From: VBDM01 sp963699535
GTDB taxonomy: Bacteria > Pseudomonadota > Gammaproteobacteria > Burkholderiales > SG8-39
Reading direction: 5' to 3'
Assembly: GCA_963699535.1 (NCBI GenBank)
Contig: CAVOUJ010000056.1
Coordinates: 8,903-72,902, forward strand
DNA length: 64,000 nt
The notes under the pieces are model-generated. The model was not told the origin of the DNA. It saw only the letters and a program-made list of their open reading frames with translations, and searched no databases. Each line of letters opens with the position of its first letter. Within the stretch, counting starts at the first letter, position 1. This document shows positions 10,242 to 19,211 of this stretch, piece after piece. The translations under genes and the position numbers were made by a program.

Positions 10242-10590
10242 CGGGGATTAGGCGGACCCTCTGCGGCTCGGAGGTCCTGCTCTCGAGGAGGTTCGAGGGT
10301 CGCGAGGATACCTGCCACTCTCGAATGAAAGCCGAGATTCCGCTGCGTCTGCATCAAGGGACGGAGGCCCCGGACGCCGCGGCGCCGACACCACCCGGCG
10401 GTTCCTTGTTCGTCCCGTCTTTCCCTATGGCGCCAGCTCCCCCGGCAAAGGCTGGCGCGATTCTATCTCATGTAGCCGCAGACGTGACAGCACGATTTCA
10501 CGGCGCATCGCGCCGGATAGGCGCCAGGCGCTTCGCTCCTTCAGTCCGCACGAAGTACGGGGTGAAGGCGCGCTGCGCTCGCAACGCCGG
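10242..10590. other. 349-bp gap between the GGDEF-EAL gene and the NHL lipoprotein gene
   Basis: No convincing coding region on either strand; the open frames here do not look like protein families. It holds an 8-bp-stem hairpin (10430-10458). It must contain the promoter of the GGDEF-EAL gene, but I cannot point to good -35/-10 elements. Confidence 0.5.
10430..10458. repeat. Inverted repeat in the leader of the GGDEF-EAL gene
   Basis: Perfect 8-bp arms GCGCCAGC / GCTGGCGC separated by 13 bases. It has no T-run on either strand. It lies about 190 bases upstream of the GGDEF-EAL start codon. I compared the surrounding minus-strand leader with the c-di-GMP-I riboswitch consensus and the conserved core is not there. 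Confidence 0.4.
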
Positions 10591-11670
10591 TCAGCGCGAG
10601 AGACTGTGCGTCGTCTCCCCGATCAGGAGCCCGCGGCTCGCCCCCGCCTTGGGACGGAACTTCTGCAGCCTGCCGTTGAAGACCTCGGCGACGTACAGGT
10701 TTCCTTCGGTATCCACGCTGACCTGGTGCACTCCCCAGAGCCCGCCGGGGAAGGGGCCGAACGTTCCCCAGGAATGAAGCAGCCTTCCGTCCAGATCGTA
10801 CTTCAGGATCTTCTGCGTCACGCCGTCGGAGACGACCATGTGCCGGTCCTTCGAGAGAGCGAGGTAGTACGGCGAGCGGATGTCGTTCCAGGCCTCGATG
10901 AACCTCCCGCCCAGGTCGAACACCTGGATGCGCGAGTTGGAGCGGTCCGAGACGAAGATGCGCTCCCTGTCCACGTCGATGGAGATGCCGTGCACGAGAT
11001 TGAATTCGCCCGGGCCCTTCCCCGGCTTGCCCCACTCGAAAAGGTACTTGCCATCCTTGTCGTACTTCACTACGCGCGTGTTGACGTAGCCATCGGTGAC
11101 GTAGAAGTCGCCATTTGGCAGAAAGGCGATGTCGGTCGGGCGCGCGAAATGGTACGGGTCGTTGCCGGACTTGCCTTTCTCGCCGATCGCCATCACGAGC
11201 TTCGCGCCGTCGTGGGTGAACTTGAACACCTGGTGCGCGCCGTCGTCGACGAGCCAGACGTGCTTCTGCGGGTCGTACGGGCTGATCACGATGCGGTGCG
11301 GCCGCACGAACTTGTCGTCGTGCTGGCGCCAGGACTCGATGATCCTGCCGTTCCTATCGAGGACCACGAGGCAGTTCTGCCAGCGCGGCTTGGCGCCAGT
11401 CGCGACGCGTTTGGGGAGACCGCCCGGACCTACCGGGTCTTTGAGAATCTCGAGCTCGCCACGCTGGAACACCCACACGCGATCGGGCGATTCGGCCCAG
11501 ACGGCCGCGACCGACCCCCATGTCCAGCCGTCGGTAGACGGCGGTTGCGGCCAATTCGGCACGACGTCATAGGGGCCGGTCTCCTCCTCGCCCCCTTTGT
11601 GCTGTGCTACCGCACAGGCCGCAAGAACGCCGGCCAGGACCAAGAAACCGCCGGGTCTCGGGATTCGCAT
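10591..11670 (-). CDS. NHL-repeat six-bladed beta-propeller lipoprotein
   Basis: A 359-residue exported protein. The start at 11670 is set by an AGGAGGAGAGAC leader just before the ATG and gives a signal peptide with the lipobox LAAC (FLVLAGVLAACAVA). The mature protein is a string of NHL/6-bladed propeller repeats, e.g. GNDPYHFARPTDIAFLPNGD, DGYVNTRVVKYDKDGKYLF, GPGEFNLVHGISIDVDRERI and SRIQVFDLGG. The closest named enzymes are peptidyl-alpha-hydroxyglycine lyase-like proteins, but bacterial family members are mostly uncharacterised. It is probably a periplasmic ligand-binding or lyase-like propeller. Confidence 0.85.
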   Translation of the reverse strand: MRIPRPGGFLVLAGVLAACAVAQHKGGEEETGPYDVVPNWPQPPSTDGWTWGSVAAVWAESPDRVWVFQRGELEILKDPVGPGGLPKRVATGAKPRWQNCLVVLDRNGRIIESWRQHDDKFVRPHRIVISPYDPQKHVWLVDDGAHQVFKFTHDGAKLVMAIGEKGKSGNDPYHFARPTDIAFLPNGDFYVTDGYVNTRVVKYDKDGKYLFEWGKPGKGPGEFNLVHGISIDVDRERIFVSDRSNSRIQVFDLGGRFIEAWNDIRSPYYLALSKDRHMVVSDGVTQKILKYDLDGRLLHSWGTFGPFPGGLWGVHQVSVDTEGNLYVAEVFNGRLQKFRPKAGASRGLLIGETTHSLSR

Positions 11671-11903
11671 GTCTCTCCTCCTTCTCGCACGCCGCCGCTG
11701 ACCCGGGCCTTTCGGGACCACTGCCGGGAGCCGGATGCTTCCACGTGTCGAGCAACTCCTACAGAATACGACCGGATGAGAACAAACGCACGAATAGGAG
11801 CCGGTCGAGGGCGTGAATGCCCGGGCAAGACCCGAATAGGGCCCATTCAGGTACGCTTCTTGCGGCGACTCCCGTCCGGGAAAAAGACAGCACCAGAAGC
11901 GCC

Positions 11904-12680
11904 ATGACCGTTGAGATGGAAGAACGCACAGAGCACAAGGAGATCACCGACAAGCTCGTTTCGGCGCTGAAGACGGGCGGCTTCGTCCTCTACTGCCAGA
12001 GGATCGCGCAACTCGCCCCCGGAAACGCGCGTCCGTTTCAGGAGGTGCTAGTCCGTTTCAAGGAGGAAGAGGAGAAGCTGCTTCCGCCCGGAACGTTCTT
12101 CCCCATGCTGCAGGAGTACCGGCTGCTGCCCCACGTCGACCGCTGGGTGGTGGGGCGCCTCGCGACGTGGATCCAGGAAACTCGCGCGAAAAAGCCCGAT
12201 TGGCCCGTCCCCGTCAACGGCATCAACCTCTCTGAGGACACGCTGCGCGAGCCGAAATTCGGGGATTTCGTGGTCAAGACCCTCCAGAGCGCCAAGCTGC
12301 CGGAGGGAACCTTCACGTTCGAACTCGGGTGGGAAGCGGCGCTGCTGAACGCCGACCCGCTCAAGAACATCCAGGCGCAACTCAGGCCCGCCGGATGCCG
12401 CTTCACGGTCGCCGGCTTCGACGGCAGCGAAGGCTCGTTCGATTTCCTGAAAGTCGCGAAGCCGGACTTCGTCAAGCTCACCTACGGAATCGTCAAGGAC
12501 ATCGGCCGCTCGCTCGCCGCCTCGGAAAAGGCCGAATCGATCAGCCGGAAATGCCGCGCGCTGGGAGTCAAGACCATCGCAGAGTACGTCGAGACCCGGG
12601 AAGTCCTCGATCACCTGCGCATCGTCGAAGTCGATTTCGCCCAGGGTTTGATCGTCTCGGCTCCGCAGCGGCTGGCCTGA
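11904..12680 (+). CDS. Degenerate EAL-domain protein
   Basis: A 258-residue stand-alone EAL-fold protein without GGDEF partner. The opening EVLVRF and NGINLSEDTL preserve the scaffold of the EAL signature, but the metal- and base-binding motifs are eroded: the expected DDFGTG reads AGFDGSEG, the ExTE strand reads FELGWEAAL, and the final AEGVET reads AEYVET. It is probably catalytically inactive and may act as a c-di-GMP or protein-binding receptor. The start at 11904 (MTVEMEERTEHKE) is chosen because upstream residues look non-coding; no strong ribosome-binding site is visible. It is a single gene transcribed opposite to the NHL lipoprotein. Confidence 0.8.
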   Translation: MTVEMEERTEHKEITDKLVSALKTGGFVLYCQRIAQLAPGNARPFQEVLVRFKEEEEKLLPPGTFFPMLQEYRLLPHVDRWVVGRLATWIQETRAKKPDWPVPVNGINLSEDTLREPKFGDFVVKTLQSAKLPEGTFTFELGWEAALLNADPLKNIQAQLRPAGCRFTVAGFDGSEGSFDFLKVAKPDFVKLTYGIVKDIGRSLAASEKAESISRKCRALGVKTIAEYVETREVLDHLRIVEVDFAQGLIVSAPQRLA

Positions 12681-12753
12681 GTCGCGGTCCAGTACCGCAA
12701 GGCTTGCGTTATCATGCCGCAGGGGGCCATCCCCTTCGCGGAAGACTCGCTCG

Positions 12754-13905
12754 ATGATCCCGAGAACCCTCTTTTCCCCGGAGCACGAAACCTTCCGCGA
12801 CAGCGCGCGCCGCTTCATGGAGGAGGAAGTCAAGCCGCGCGACGAGAAATGGCAGGAGCAGGGCTACGTCGATCGCGACGTGTGGCTGAAGGCCGGCAAG
12901 AACGGGTTCCTGTGCATGACCATGCCCGAGGAGTGCGGCGGCGCCGCCGCCGACCGGCTCTACAGCATGGTGCTGATCGAGGAGCAGGCGCGGGCGAACA
13001 TCACTTCGCTCGGCTTCAGCCTGCACTCGGAAATCGTCGCGCCCTACCTGCTCAACTACGGCAGCGAGGCGCTGAGGAAGAAATACCTGCCGAAGATGGC
13101 TTCGGGCGAGATGATAGGCGCGATCGCGATGAGCGAGCCGGGCGCGGGCTCGGACCTGCAGGGAGTCAAGACGAGCGCGATCCGCAGGGGCGACCGCTAC
13201 ATCGTCAACGGATCCAAGACCTTCATCACCAACGGCTGGAATTGCGATCTCGCGATCGTGGTCTCGAAAACCGATCCTGCGCTGGGTGCGAAGGGCACCA
13301 GCCTCATCGTCGTCGACACCTCGATGAAGGGATTCACCAAGGGCAAACGGCTGAAGAAGATGGGGCTCAAGGGCCAGGATACCGCGGAGCTCTTTTTCGA
13401 CAACGTCGAGGTCCCCGCCGAGAACCTGATCGGCCAGGAGAACAACGGCTTCGTCTATCTCATGCAGGAGCTGCCCTGGGAGCGCATGCAGATCGCGATC
13501 GCTGCGGCCGCCAAGGCCGAAGCGGCCGTCCGGTGGACGATCGACTACGTGCGCGAGAGGAAGGCCTTTGGGCGCACGGTCGCGAGCTTCCAGACGACGC
13601 GCTTCAAGCTCGCGGAGCTCGCGACCGAGGCCCAGGCCGCGCGCGTATTCGTCGACCGCTGCATGGAGCTGCTGCTGGCGAAACAGCTCGACACCGCGAC
13701 CGCGTCGATGGCCAAGTACTGGGTGACCGACCTCGAATGCCGGGTGATCGACGAGTGCGTGCAGCTGCACGGGGGCTACGGTTACATGTGGGAGTTCCCG
13801 ATCTCGCAGGCTTACGTGGATGCGCGCGTGCAGCGCATCTACGGCGGGACGAACGAGATCATGAAGGAAGTGATTTCCCGTTCGCTGGGGCTGGGGGAAA
13901 AGTAG
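12754..13905 (+). CDS. Acyl-CoA dehydrogenase
   Basis: A 383-residue protein of normal length for short/medium/long-chain acyl-CoA dehydrogenases, which introduce a C2-C3 double bond into acyl-CoA and pass electrons to ETF. Clear motifs are the FAD-binding AMSEPGAGSDLQGVKTSA, the middle TFITNGWNCDLAIVV, and the C-terminal QLHGGYGYMWEFPISQAYVD and RIYGGTNEIMKEVI. Substrate range is not predictable. It is separated by about 70 bases from the EAL-like gene on the same strand and has no ETF or enoyl-CoA hydratase gene beside it. Confidence 0.92.
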   Translation: MIPRTLFSPEHETFRDSARRFMEEEVKPRDEKWQEQGYVDRDVWLKAGKNGFLCMTMPEECGGAAADRLYSMVLIEEQARANITSLGFSLHSEIVAPYLLNYGSEALRKKYLPKMASGEMIGAIAMSEPGAGSDLQGVKTSAIRRGDRYIVNGSKTFITNGWNCDLAIVVSKTDPALGAKGTSLIVVDTSMKGFTKGKRLKKMGLKGQDTAELFFDNVEVPAENLIGQENNGFVYLMQELPWERMQIAIAAAAKAEAAVRWTIDYVRERKAFGRTVASFQTTRFKLAELATEAQAARVFVDRCMELLLAKQLDTATASMAKYWVTDLECRVIDECVQLHGGYGYMWEFPISQAYVDARVQRIYGGTNEIMKEVISRSLGLGEK

Positions 13906-13944
13906 AGGCTGGTTTGCTCCAGTGCTCCTTCGACTCCCTTCAGC

Positions 13945-14727
13945 CTAACGACCGTAGTACTTCTGGATGATCTCTTGGCCCTGGGAGCCGTAGAACTTCA
14001 GGCCGGAAGCCGCCCCATTGCGTATCTTGCGTTCGCTCGTGCCGTTTAGCGCCTCCTCGAGCAGCGGGACGTACTTCGGGTTGCGTGAGCTGCCGAGCGC
14101 AATCAGCATCCAGCCGATGGCGTCGTTGGTCTCCGCGTCGAAGTCTTTGCCCTTGGGATAGAGAGTCCTCGCTTCCTTCTCGAGGCGATCGAGCAGGGGT
14201 TCGTCGTAGTGCGGCGCGTGGCGGATGCGCCGGGCGCCCAGGCCCTTCAGCTGGATGTCATCCCCGGCCAGCATGTTCATCACCCGGTTCACGTCATCGG
14301 TGTGCTTCGCGTCGAAGAAAGTAGCGCGGTTGGAAATGACGGGGTTCCATTTCTGGTACAGGGGGAATTCCTTGAGCGCGTTGCGGACCGCGCGCCCGTA
14401 TGTATCGTCATTCTGGAAGCTGTTGAGGATCGGCAGGTACTTGTCGTTGCCCGAGAAGCCGAGCGCGCGCAAGTAGTGGGCCACGCGGTCCTGCTCCTTT
14501 CGGTCATTGCGCGCCGCATCGGCGTCCGCCTTCAGGTTCCGCTCGACGATGTCGTAGACCCGCGCGTCGGAGATGCCCATCCAGGCCAGGGTGCGCACGG
14601 CCGCGACATGTGCGGTCTTGTCGCCGCCAAATACCTTGACGAGGTTCTGGACATCGTCCTCGAGCGTCACCGCGGCGGTGAGGCCGGGGAAAACCAATGA
14701 AAGGAGAATAGCGGGAAGCGATCGCAT
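13945..14727 (-). CDS. Secreted HEAT-repeat-like hypothetical protein
   Basis: A 260-residue protein with a Sec signal peptide (MRSLPAILLSLVFPGLTAAV) and an all-helical body with repeated units reminiscent of HEAT/Armadillo scaffolds, for example VRTLAWMGISDARVYDIVER, LGARRIRHAPHYDEPLLDRL and SSRNPKYVPLLEEALNG. Such repeats generally mediate protein-protein contacts; no enzymatic motif is seen. It is the last gene of a minus-strand pair with the ABM protein, with a 186-base gap that contains a large inverted repeat. Confidence 0.6.
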   Translation of the reverse strand: MRSLPAILLSLVFPGLTAAVTLEDDVQNLVKVFGGDKTAHVAAVRTLAWMGISDARVYDIVERNLKADADAARNDRKEQDRVAHYLRALGFSGNDKYLPILNSFQNDDTYGRAVRNALKEFPLYQKWNPVISNRATFFDAKHTDDVNRVMNMLAGDDIQLKGLGARRIRHAPHYDEPLLDRLEKEARTLYPKGKDFDAETNDAIGWMLIALGSSRNPKYVPLLEEALNGTSERKIRNGAASGLKFYGSQGQEIIQKYYGR

Positions 14728-14782
14728 ATGACCCCCTGCAAAGATTGAGGCTCGGGGAAAGTAGCCTTCGGAAAGCTGCTCC

Positions 14783-14816
14783 GCCGGTCAGGCTCGTCCG
14801 GCCTGACCTGACCGGC
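14783..14816. repeat. Overlapping inverted repeats between the HEAT and ABM genes
   Basis: GCCGGTCAGG pairs perfectly over 10 bp with CCTGACCGGC (14-base loop), and an alternative 8-bp pairing GGTCAGGC / GCCTGACC (7-base loop) uses the same 5' arm. The mutually exclusive stems lie in the leader of the HEAT-repeat gene, after the stop of the ABM gene. There is no T-run. Confidence 0.45.
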
Positions 14817-14913
14817 CCGGTCCGGCTAACGTATCGCCGCGGGAGCCACGCTCGACCCCGAAGCGCCGTAGATCTTGAGCGGCTGCAATGGCGATGCGGC
14901 TCATATGTTTCTC

Positions 14914-15624
14914 CTAGTTGAGAATTTCGTACAAACGTTCGTCGTAAAGCGCACCGGTCATCCCGGCGAGCTTGTCGCGGAACTCGCGCTGGTGCGCGGA
15001 CATCGTGTTGGCGTCGAAAGCCTCGCGCGAGCGCCAGATCTCAAACACCGTGAAGTGATTCGGACGGTTGGTCTGCTGCACTACTTCGTAGCGGAGGTTT
15101 CCGGCCGCGCCGCGGCTTGCTTCGCCCAGGACCTTGAGCGCTGCAACGCCGTTCTCCCGCTGCGGCGGAATCACGTCGACGTGGGTCACGGCGTAGAGCG
15201 CACCGGCTGCCTGCGGAACGTCCATCGGCCCGACGGAGAGCGAATTGTGGAAGCGGTCGTCAGCCGGCGCGTTGCGCAGCGCGTTGAGCTTGTCGCGGAA
15301 TTCCTTCGTGCTTGCAGCCCCCATGTGGGCGTCCCACGCGGCCTTGTCCTTCCAGGCGGCGACGACGACGAATTGACCCGGCCGGATCACGCTGCGCACC
15401 ACGACCGAGCGCATGTTTCCGGCCGACGCGCGGCTCGCGTCGCGATAGGACTTGAGCAGCGCAGCGGCTTCGTCCCGGGCGGTCGGCCTCGCCTCCACGT
15501 AGGTGACTACGTAGAGCGGGCTGACCTCGGCCGGCACCGCGGGTGGAGCAGGCGCTTGAGCGAGTGCATTCATTGCGAAAAAGGATAGCAGCGCCGATGC
15601 GAGTCCGTTGTTGCCTGCTGTCAT
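14914..15624 (-). CDS. Exported protein with two antibiotic-biosynthesis-monooxygenase (ABM) domains
   Basis: A 236-residue protein with a plausible N-terminal signal peptide (ending near ALAQA) followed by two tandem ferredoxin-like ABM domains. The first runs from LYVVTYVEARPTARDEAAAL, the second from LYAVTHVDVIPPQRENGVAA; each has a central VV-x-S or VVQQT strand and a W-x-D/S-x-x-A-F/W-x-x-H/N-T motif (KDKAAWDAHM, RSREAFDANT). ABM domains normally dimerise, so the duplication makes a pseudo-dimer. Members include cofactor-free monooxygenases and haem-degrading enzymes; a periplasmic location is unusual and the substrate is unknown. Confidence 0.75.
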   Translation of the reverse strand: MTAGNNGLASALLSFFAMNALAQAPAPPAVPAEVSPLYVVTYVEARPTARDEAAALLKSYRDASRASAGNMRSVVVRSVIRPGQFVVVAAWKDKAAWDAHMGAASTKEFRDKLNALRNAPADDRFHNSLSVGPMDVPQAAGALYAVTHVDVIPPQRENGVAALKVLGEASRGAAGNLRYEVVQQTNRPNHFTVFEIWRSREAFDANTMSAHQREFRDKLAGMTGALYDERLYEILN

Positions 15625-15744
15625 GAGTTTTTCTCCTGTATGTATTCAGCCCAGCCTGCCGGCATCACGAACTCGGAGAGCGGCTGGCGCGGTGCATCAG
15701 AACCGATACGTCATCGCCACGCCGGTCAAGCTCACACCCAGATG

Positions 15745-16701
15745 TCATTCCTGCTTGATCCCCGCTTCACGGATTGCGCGACGCCACACCTCGCGTTGTT
15801 CCTTCACCAGAGCCGCGAGTTCTGCCGGCGAGGAGCCGAGCGGTTCATACCCGCCCTTTGCGAGCTGCTCGCGAACGTCCGCCCGCCGCAGAGCGGCGTT
15901 GATTTCCCGTGAAAGCCGCTCGGTAATGTCCGTTGGCAGTTTGGCGGGCGCAAAGAATCCACCCCAGCCCCTGACCTTCGGCGCCGGATATCCCGCCTCC
16001 GTTATCGTCGGCACGTCGGGAAGCAATGCGCTGCGCTCTGGAAGCAGGGTCGCGAGCGCGCGCAGCTTGCCGTTCTTCACATGGGGCATCGCCGGCCCCG
16101 GCGACCCGATCGTCATCTGGATCCGGCCGGTGATCAGATCCAGTACGACCGGTGCATCGCCCTTGTACGGGACATGGAACATTTCCGCATTTGCATTCGC
16201 TAGGAGCTCTGCGGTAACGAGAATGCTCGTGCTGTTCCCGGTGCCGTAGGCCAGCTTGCCAGGGTTCGTGCGCGCATATTCGATGAGCTCCCGCAGCGAG
16301 CTCGCCGGGACGCGGTCGTGCACGAAGACGAAGTAGGAGGTGGCATAAAACGATGAGATCGGAGTGAAGTCGCTGGCCGGGTCGTAGGGCGGAGTCCTTC
16401 GGACAGCAGGCACAAAGAACAACGCAGTAGTACTCCCCATGAACAGCGTGTACCCGTCAGGCGCAGATTTCGCGACTTCGACGCCAGCGATCTGGCCGTC
16501 GGCTCCCGGCTTCGTCTCGACCACCACGGGGCTCCCCAACGATCGTGAGAGGGCCTGGGCGACCGCGCGAGTGCCGATATCCGCGCTCCCGCCCGCCGCG
16601 AACGGCACGAGGATGCGAATCGGCTTACTTGGATATTGAGCAAGCGCAGGCGCGGAAATGAGCCCGGCCACCGCTCCGGCCCAGATCAATCGGGTGATCA
16701 C
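15745..16701 (-). CDS. Bug-family tripartite tricarboxylate transporter solute-binding protein
   Basis: A 318-residue periplasmic substrate-binding protein. A signal peptide (residues 1-21, ending ALAQ) is followed by the Bug/TctC hallmark YPSKPIRILVPFAAGGSADI and later NPGKLAYGTGNSTSILVTAE. Bug proteins bind carboxylates and are hugely expanded in betaproteobacteria, often as orphans without a TctAB permease, which is the case here. It lies immediately downstream of coxL on the same strand (58 bases), but a link to CO oxidation is not implied by the family. Confidence 0.92.
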   Translation of the reverse strand: MITRLIWAGAVAGLISAPALAQYPSKPIRILVPFAAGGSADIGTRAVAQALSRSLGSPVVVETKPGADGQIAGVEVAKSAPDGYTLFMGSTTALFFVPAVRRTPPYDPASDFTPISSFYATSYFVFVHDRVPASSLRELIEYARTNPGKLAYGTGNSTSILVTAELLANANAEMFHVPYKGDAPVVLDLITGRIQMTIGSPGPAMPHVKNGKLRALATLLPERSALLPDVPTITEAGYPAPKVRGWGGFFAPAKLPTDITERLSREINAALRRADVREQLAKGGYEPLGSSPAELAALVKEQREVWRRAIREAGIKQE

Positions 16702-16758
16702 GATGTGAAGCCCGATATTGACGTCGAACGCGGTGCCCCGTTCACTCCGCGTCGGGCG

Positions 16759-19132
16759 CTACTCCGCCACTCCCTTGTTCTTCAGGATCGTCCACACCTT
16801 CTCCGGCGTGATCGGGATGTCGAGGTGCGTCACGCCCAGGTGCCGCAGCGCGTCGACGACCGCGTTGACGATCGCCGGAGGCGCGCCCACGGTCGCGGAT
16901 TCCCCGACTCCTTTCGCACCGAAGGGGTGGTGCGGCGAGGGCGTAATGGTCTTGTCGGTCTCCCACTTGGGCGTCTCCAGCGCCGTCGGCACGTAGTAGT
17001 CGAGGAAGCTGCCGCCGGAGATGTTGCCCTCCGTGTCGTAGCTGATCTCCTCGTACAGCGCCGGCCCGATTCCCTGGGTCAATCCGCCGTGGATCTGGCC
17101 GTCGACGATCATCGGGTTGATGATGTTGCCGCAGTCGTCCACCGCGACGAAGCGCCTGACTTTCACCTCGCCCGTGCCGCGGTCGATATCGACCACGCAG
17201 ATGTAGCTGCCGAAGGGGAAGGTGAGGTTGGGCGGATCGTAGTAGTGCGTGGCCTCCAGCCCCGCCTCCATCCCCTGCGGATGGTTGGTGTAGGCGGCGA
17301 ATGCGCATTCCTGGATGGTCTTCGACATTTGCGGCGCGCCCTTGACGAAGAATTTGCCCGGCTCCCACTCGAGATCGTTGCTCGCTTGACTTCCAGGAGG
17401 TGCGCGGCGAGCTTCTTCGCCTTGTCGCGGATCTTGCGCGCGGCGAGCGCCGCAGGCCGCGCCCGAGGTCGGCGTCGAGCGGCTCGCGTAGGTGCCCAGG
17501 CCGTAGGGCGCGGTGTCGGTGTCGCCCTCCTCCACCTGCACGTGCGCGGCGGGAATACCCAGTTCCTCGGCGACGATCTGCGCGTAGGTCGTCTCGTGGC
17601 CCTGGCCCTGGCTCTTGGTGCCGAAGCGAGCGATGGCCTTGCCCGTCGGGTGGACGCGGATCTCGGCCGAGTCGAACATCTTGATGCCGAGGATGTCGAA
17701 GTCCTTCGACGGGCCAGCGCCGACGATCTCGGTGAAGCTGCAGATGCCGATGCCCATCAGCTCGCCCTTCTTGCGCTTCTCCGCCTGCTCCTTGCGCAGT
17801 GCGTCGTAGCCGATGATGTCCATCGCCTTCTTCAGGGCCCCGGCGTAGTTGCCGCTGTCGTACTCCCAGCCGAGCACCGACTTGTACGGGAACTGCTCCG
17901 GCTTGATGAAGTTCTTCATGCGCAGCTCGGCCGGGTCCATGTTGAGCTTCTGCGCGAGCGCATCGGTCGCGCGCTCGATCGCGTGCGCCGCTTCGGTGAC
18001 GCGGAACGAGCAGCGGTAGGCCACGCCCCCGGGCGGCTTGTGCGTATAGGCCGCATCGACTTCGCAGAAGGCGTGCTTCAGGTCGTAGGAGCCGGTGCAG
18101 ATCGAAAAGAGGCCCGCGGGAAACTTGGACGGGTTCGCCGAAGCGTTGGTGTAGCCGTGGTCGGCCACGGTCTTGATCTTCAGCGACGTCATGGTGCCGT
18201 CCTTCTTCGCGCCGAGCTCCACCTTCATGTGGTAGTCGCGCGCGAAGGAGTCGGCCTGGAGGTTCTCCATGCGGTCTTCGATCCACTTCACGGGCTTGCC
18301 GATCACGACCGAGGCCGCGATCGCGATCACGTAGCCCGGATAGACCGGGACCTTGCCGCCGAAGCCGCCGCCGATGTCGGGCGACACGACGCGGATCTTC
18401 TCCTCCGACAGGCCGACGTGACCGGCGACGAGCGCGAGCACCGTGCGCACCGCGTGCGGCGCCTGCGTCGTCATGTATACAGTGAGCTTGCCCTGGGCCG
18501 TGTCGAAATCGGCGACGCAGCCGCAGGTCTCCATCGAGGCGACGTGGATGCGCGGCAGATAGATGTTCTCGGTCACCACCACGTCCGATGAGGCGCAGCG
18601 CCTTTTCGGCGTCCGCCTTGTCGCCCGCTTCCCAGTGGAAGGCGAGGTTGTCCTTCTTGTCTTTCTTGTCCTTGCGCAGCATCGGCGCACCCGGGGCGAG
18701 CGACTTGAACGGGTCGACCATGACCGGGAGCGGCTCGTACTCGACCTCGACCGCGTCGGCTCCGTCGGCGGCGATGTAGCGCTCGGTGGCGATCACCGCG
18801 CACACTTCCTGCGCCTGGTACATGACCTCGTCGATCGGCAGCACCATCTGCGTGTCGGACGAGATCGTCGGCATCCAGTGCAGGTTGTACTTGGCGAGCG
18901 TCGGTCCGTCGATCACCGCGAGCACGCCGGGAATCTTGAGCGCCTTCGAAGTGTCGATCTTCTTGATCTTCGCGTGCGCGTGCGGGCTCCTCACGATGTC
19001 CATGTAGAGCATCCCGGGCAGCGTGAAGTCGTCGATATAGTGACCCTGGCCGCGGATGAAGCGCGGGTCTTCCTTGCGCTTCATCGAATGGCCCATGCCG
19101 CAGATCTTGGCGTCGGTTCTGGGTTCGCTCAT
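16759..19132 (-). CDS. coxL: Form I aerobic carbon monoxide dehydrogenase large subunit (four indels in this sequence)
   Basis: Molybdenum-copper CO dehydrogenase catalytic subunit (CO + H2O to CO2 + 2H+ + 2e-). The active-site loop reads AYRCSFR (18001-18021), the Cys-containing signature of genuine form I CoxL that ligates the Cu of the Mo-S-Cu centre; form II enzymes have AYRGAGR. Flanking segments (GPSKDFDILGIKMFDSAEIR, GTKSQGQGHETTYAQIVAEE, TPSPHHPFGAKGVGESATVG) also match form I. The reading frame is broken: near 18594, near 17451, and at 17387 and 17380 one base each must be skipped. Doing so restores an uninterrupted protein of about 789 residues, including a 21-codon stretch otherwise out of frame. 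The start has an AGGAGA ribosome-binding site. It is last in coxM-coxS-coxL. Confidence 0.88.
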
Positions 19133-19211
19133 TGTTGGTCTCCTGGCACGCCTGCTGATACGTAGTCCTGGGGGATCTGAAGGGGGGATGTATCCCCCTT
19201 CTCCAAATTTG

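Noticed and set aside
10242..10590. Possible c-di-GMP-I (GEMM) riboswitch in the minus-strand leader of the GGDEF-EAL gene
   Set aside because: Short GGGACG- and CCGG-like stretches are present, but the conserved core and its pairing do not line up; only a plain hairpin remains.
16742..18590. The long open frame following the coxL N-terminus as a fusion protein
   Set aside because: Beyond 18594 its residues are Arg/Gly/Ala-rich shadow sequence; the family sequence continues in another frame.
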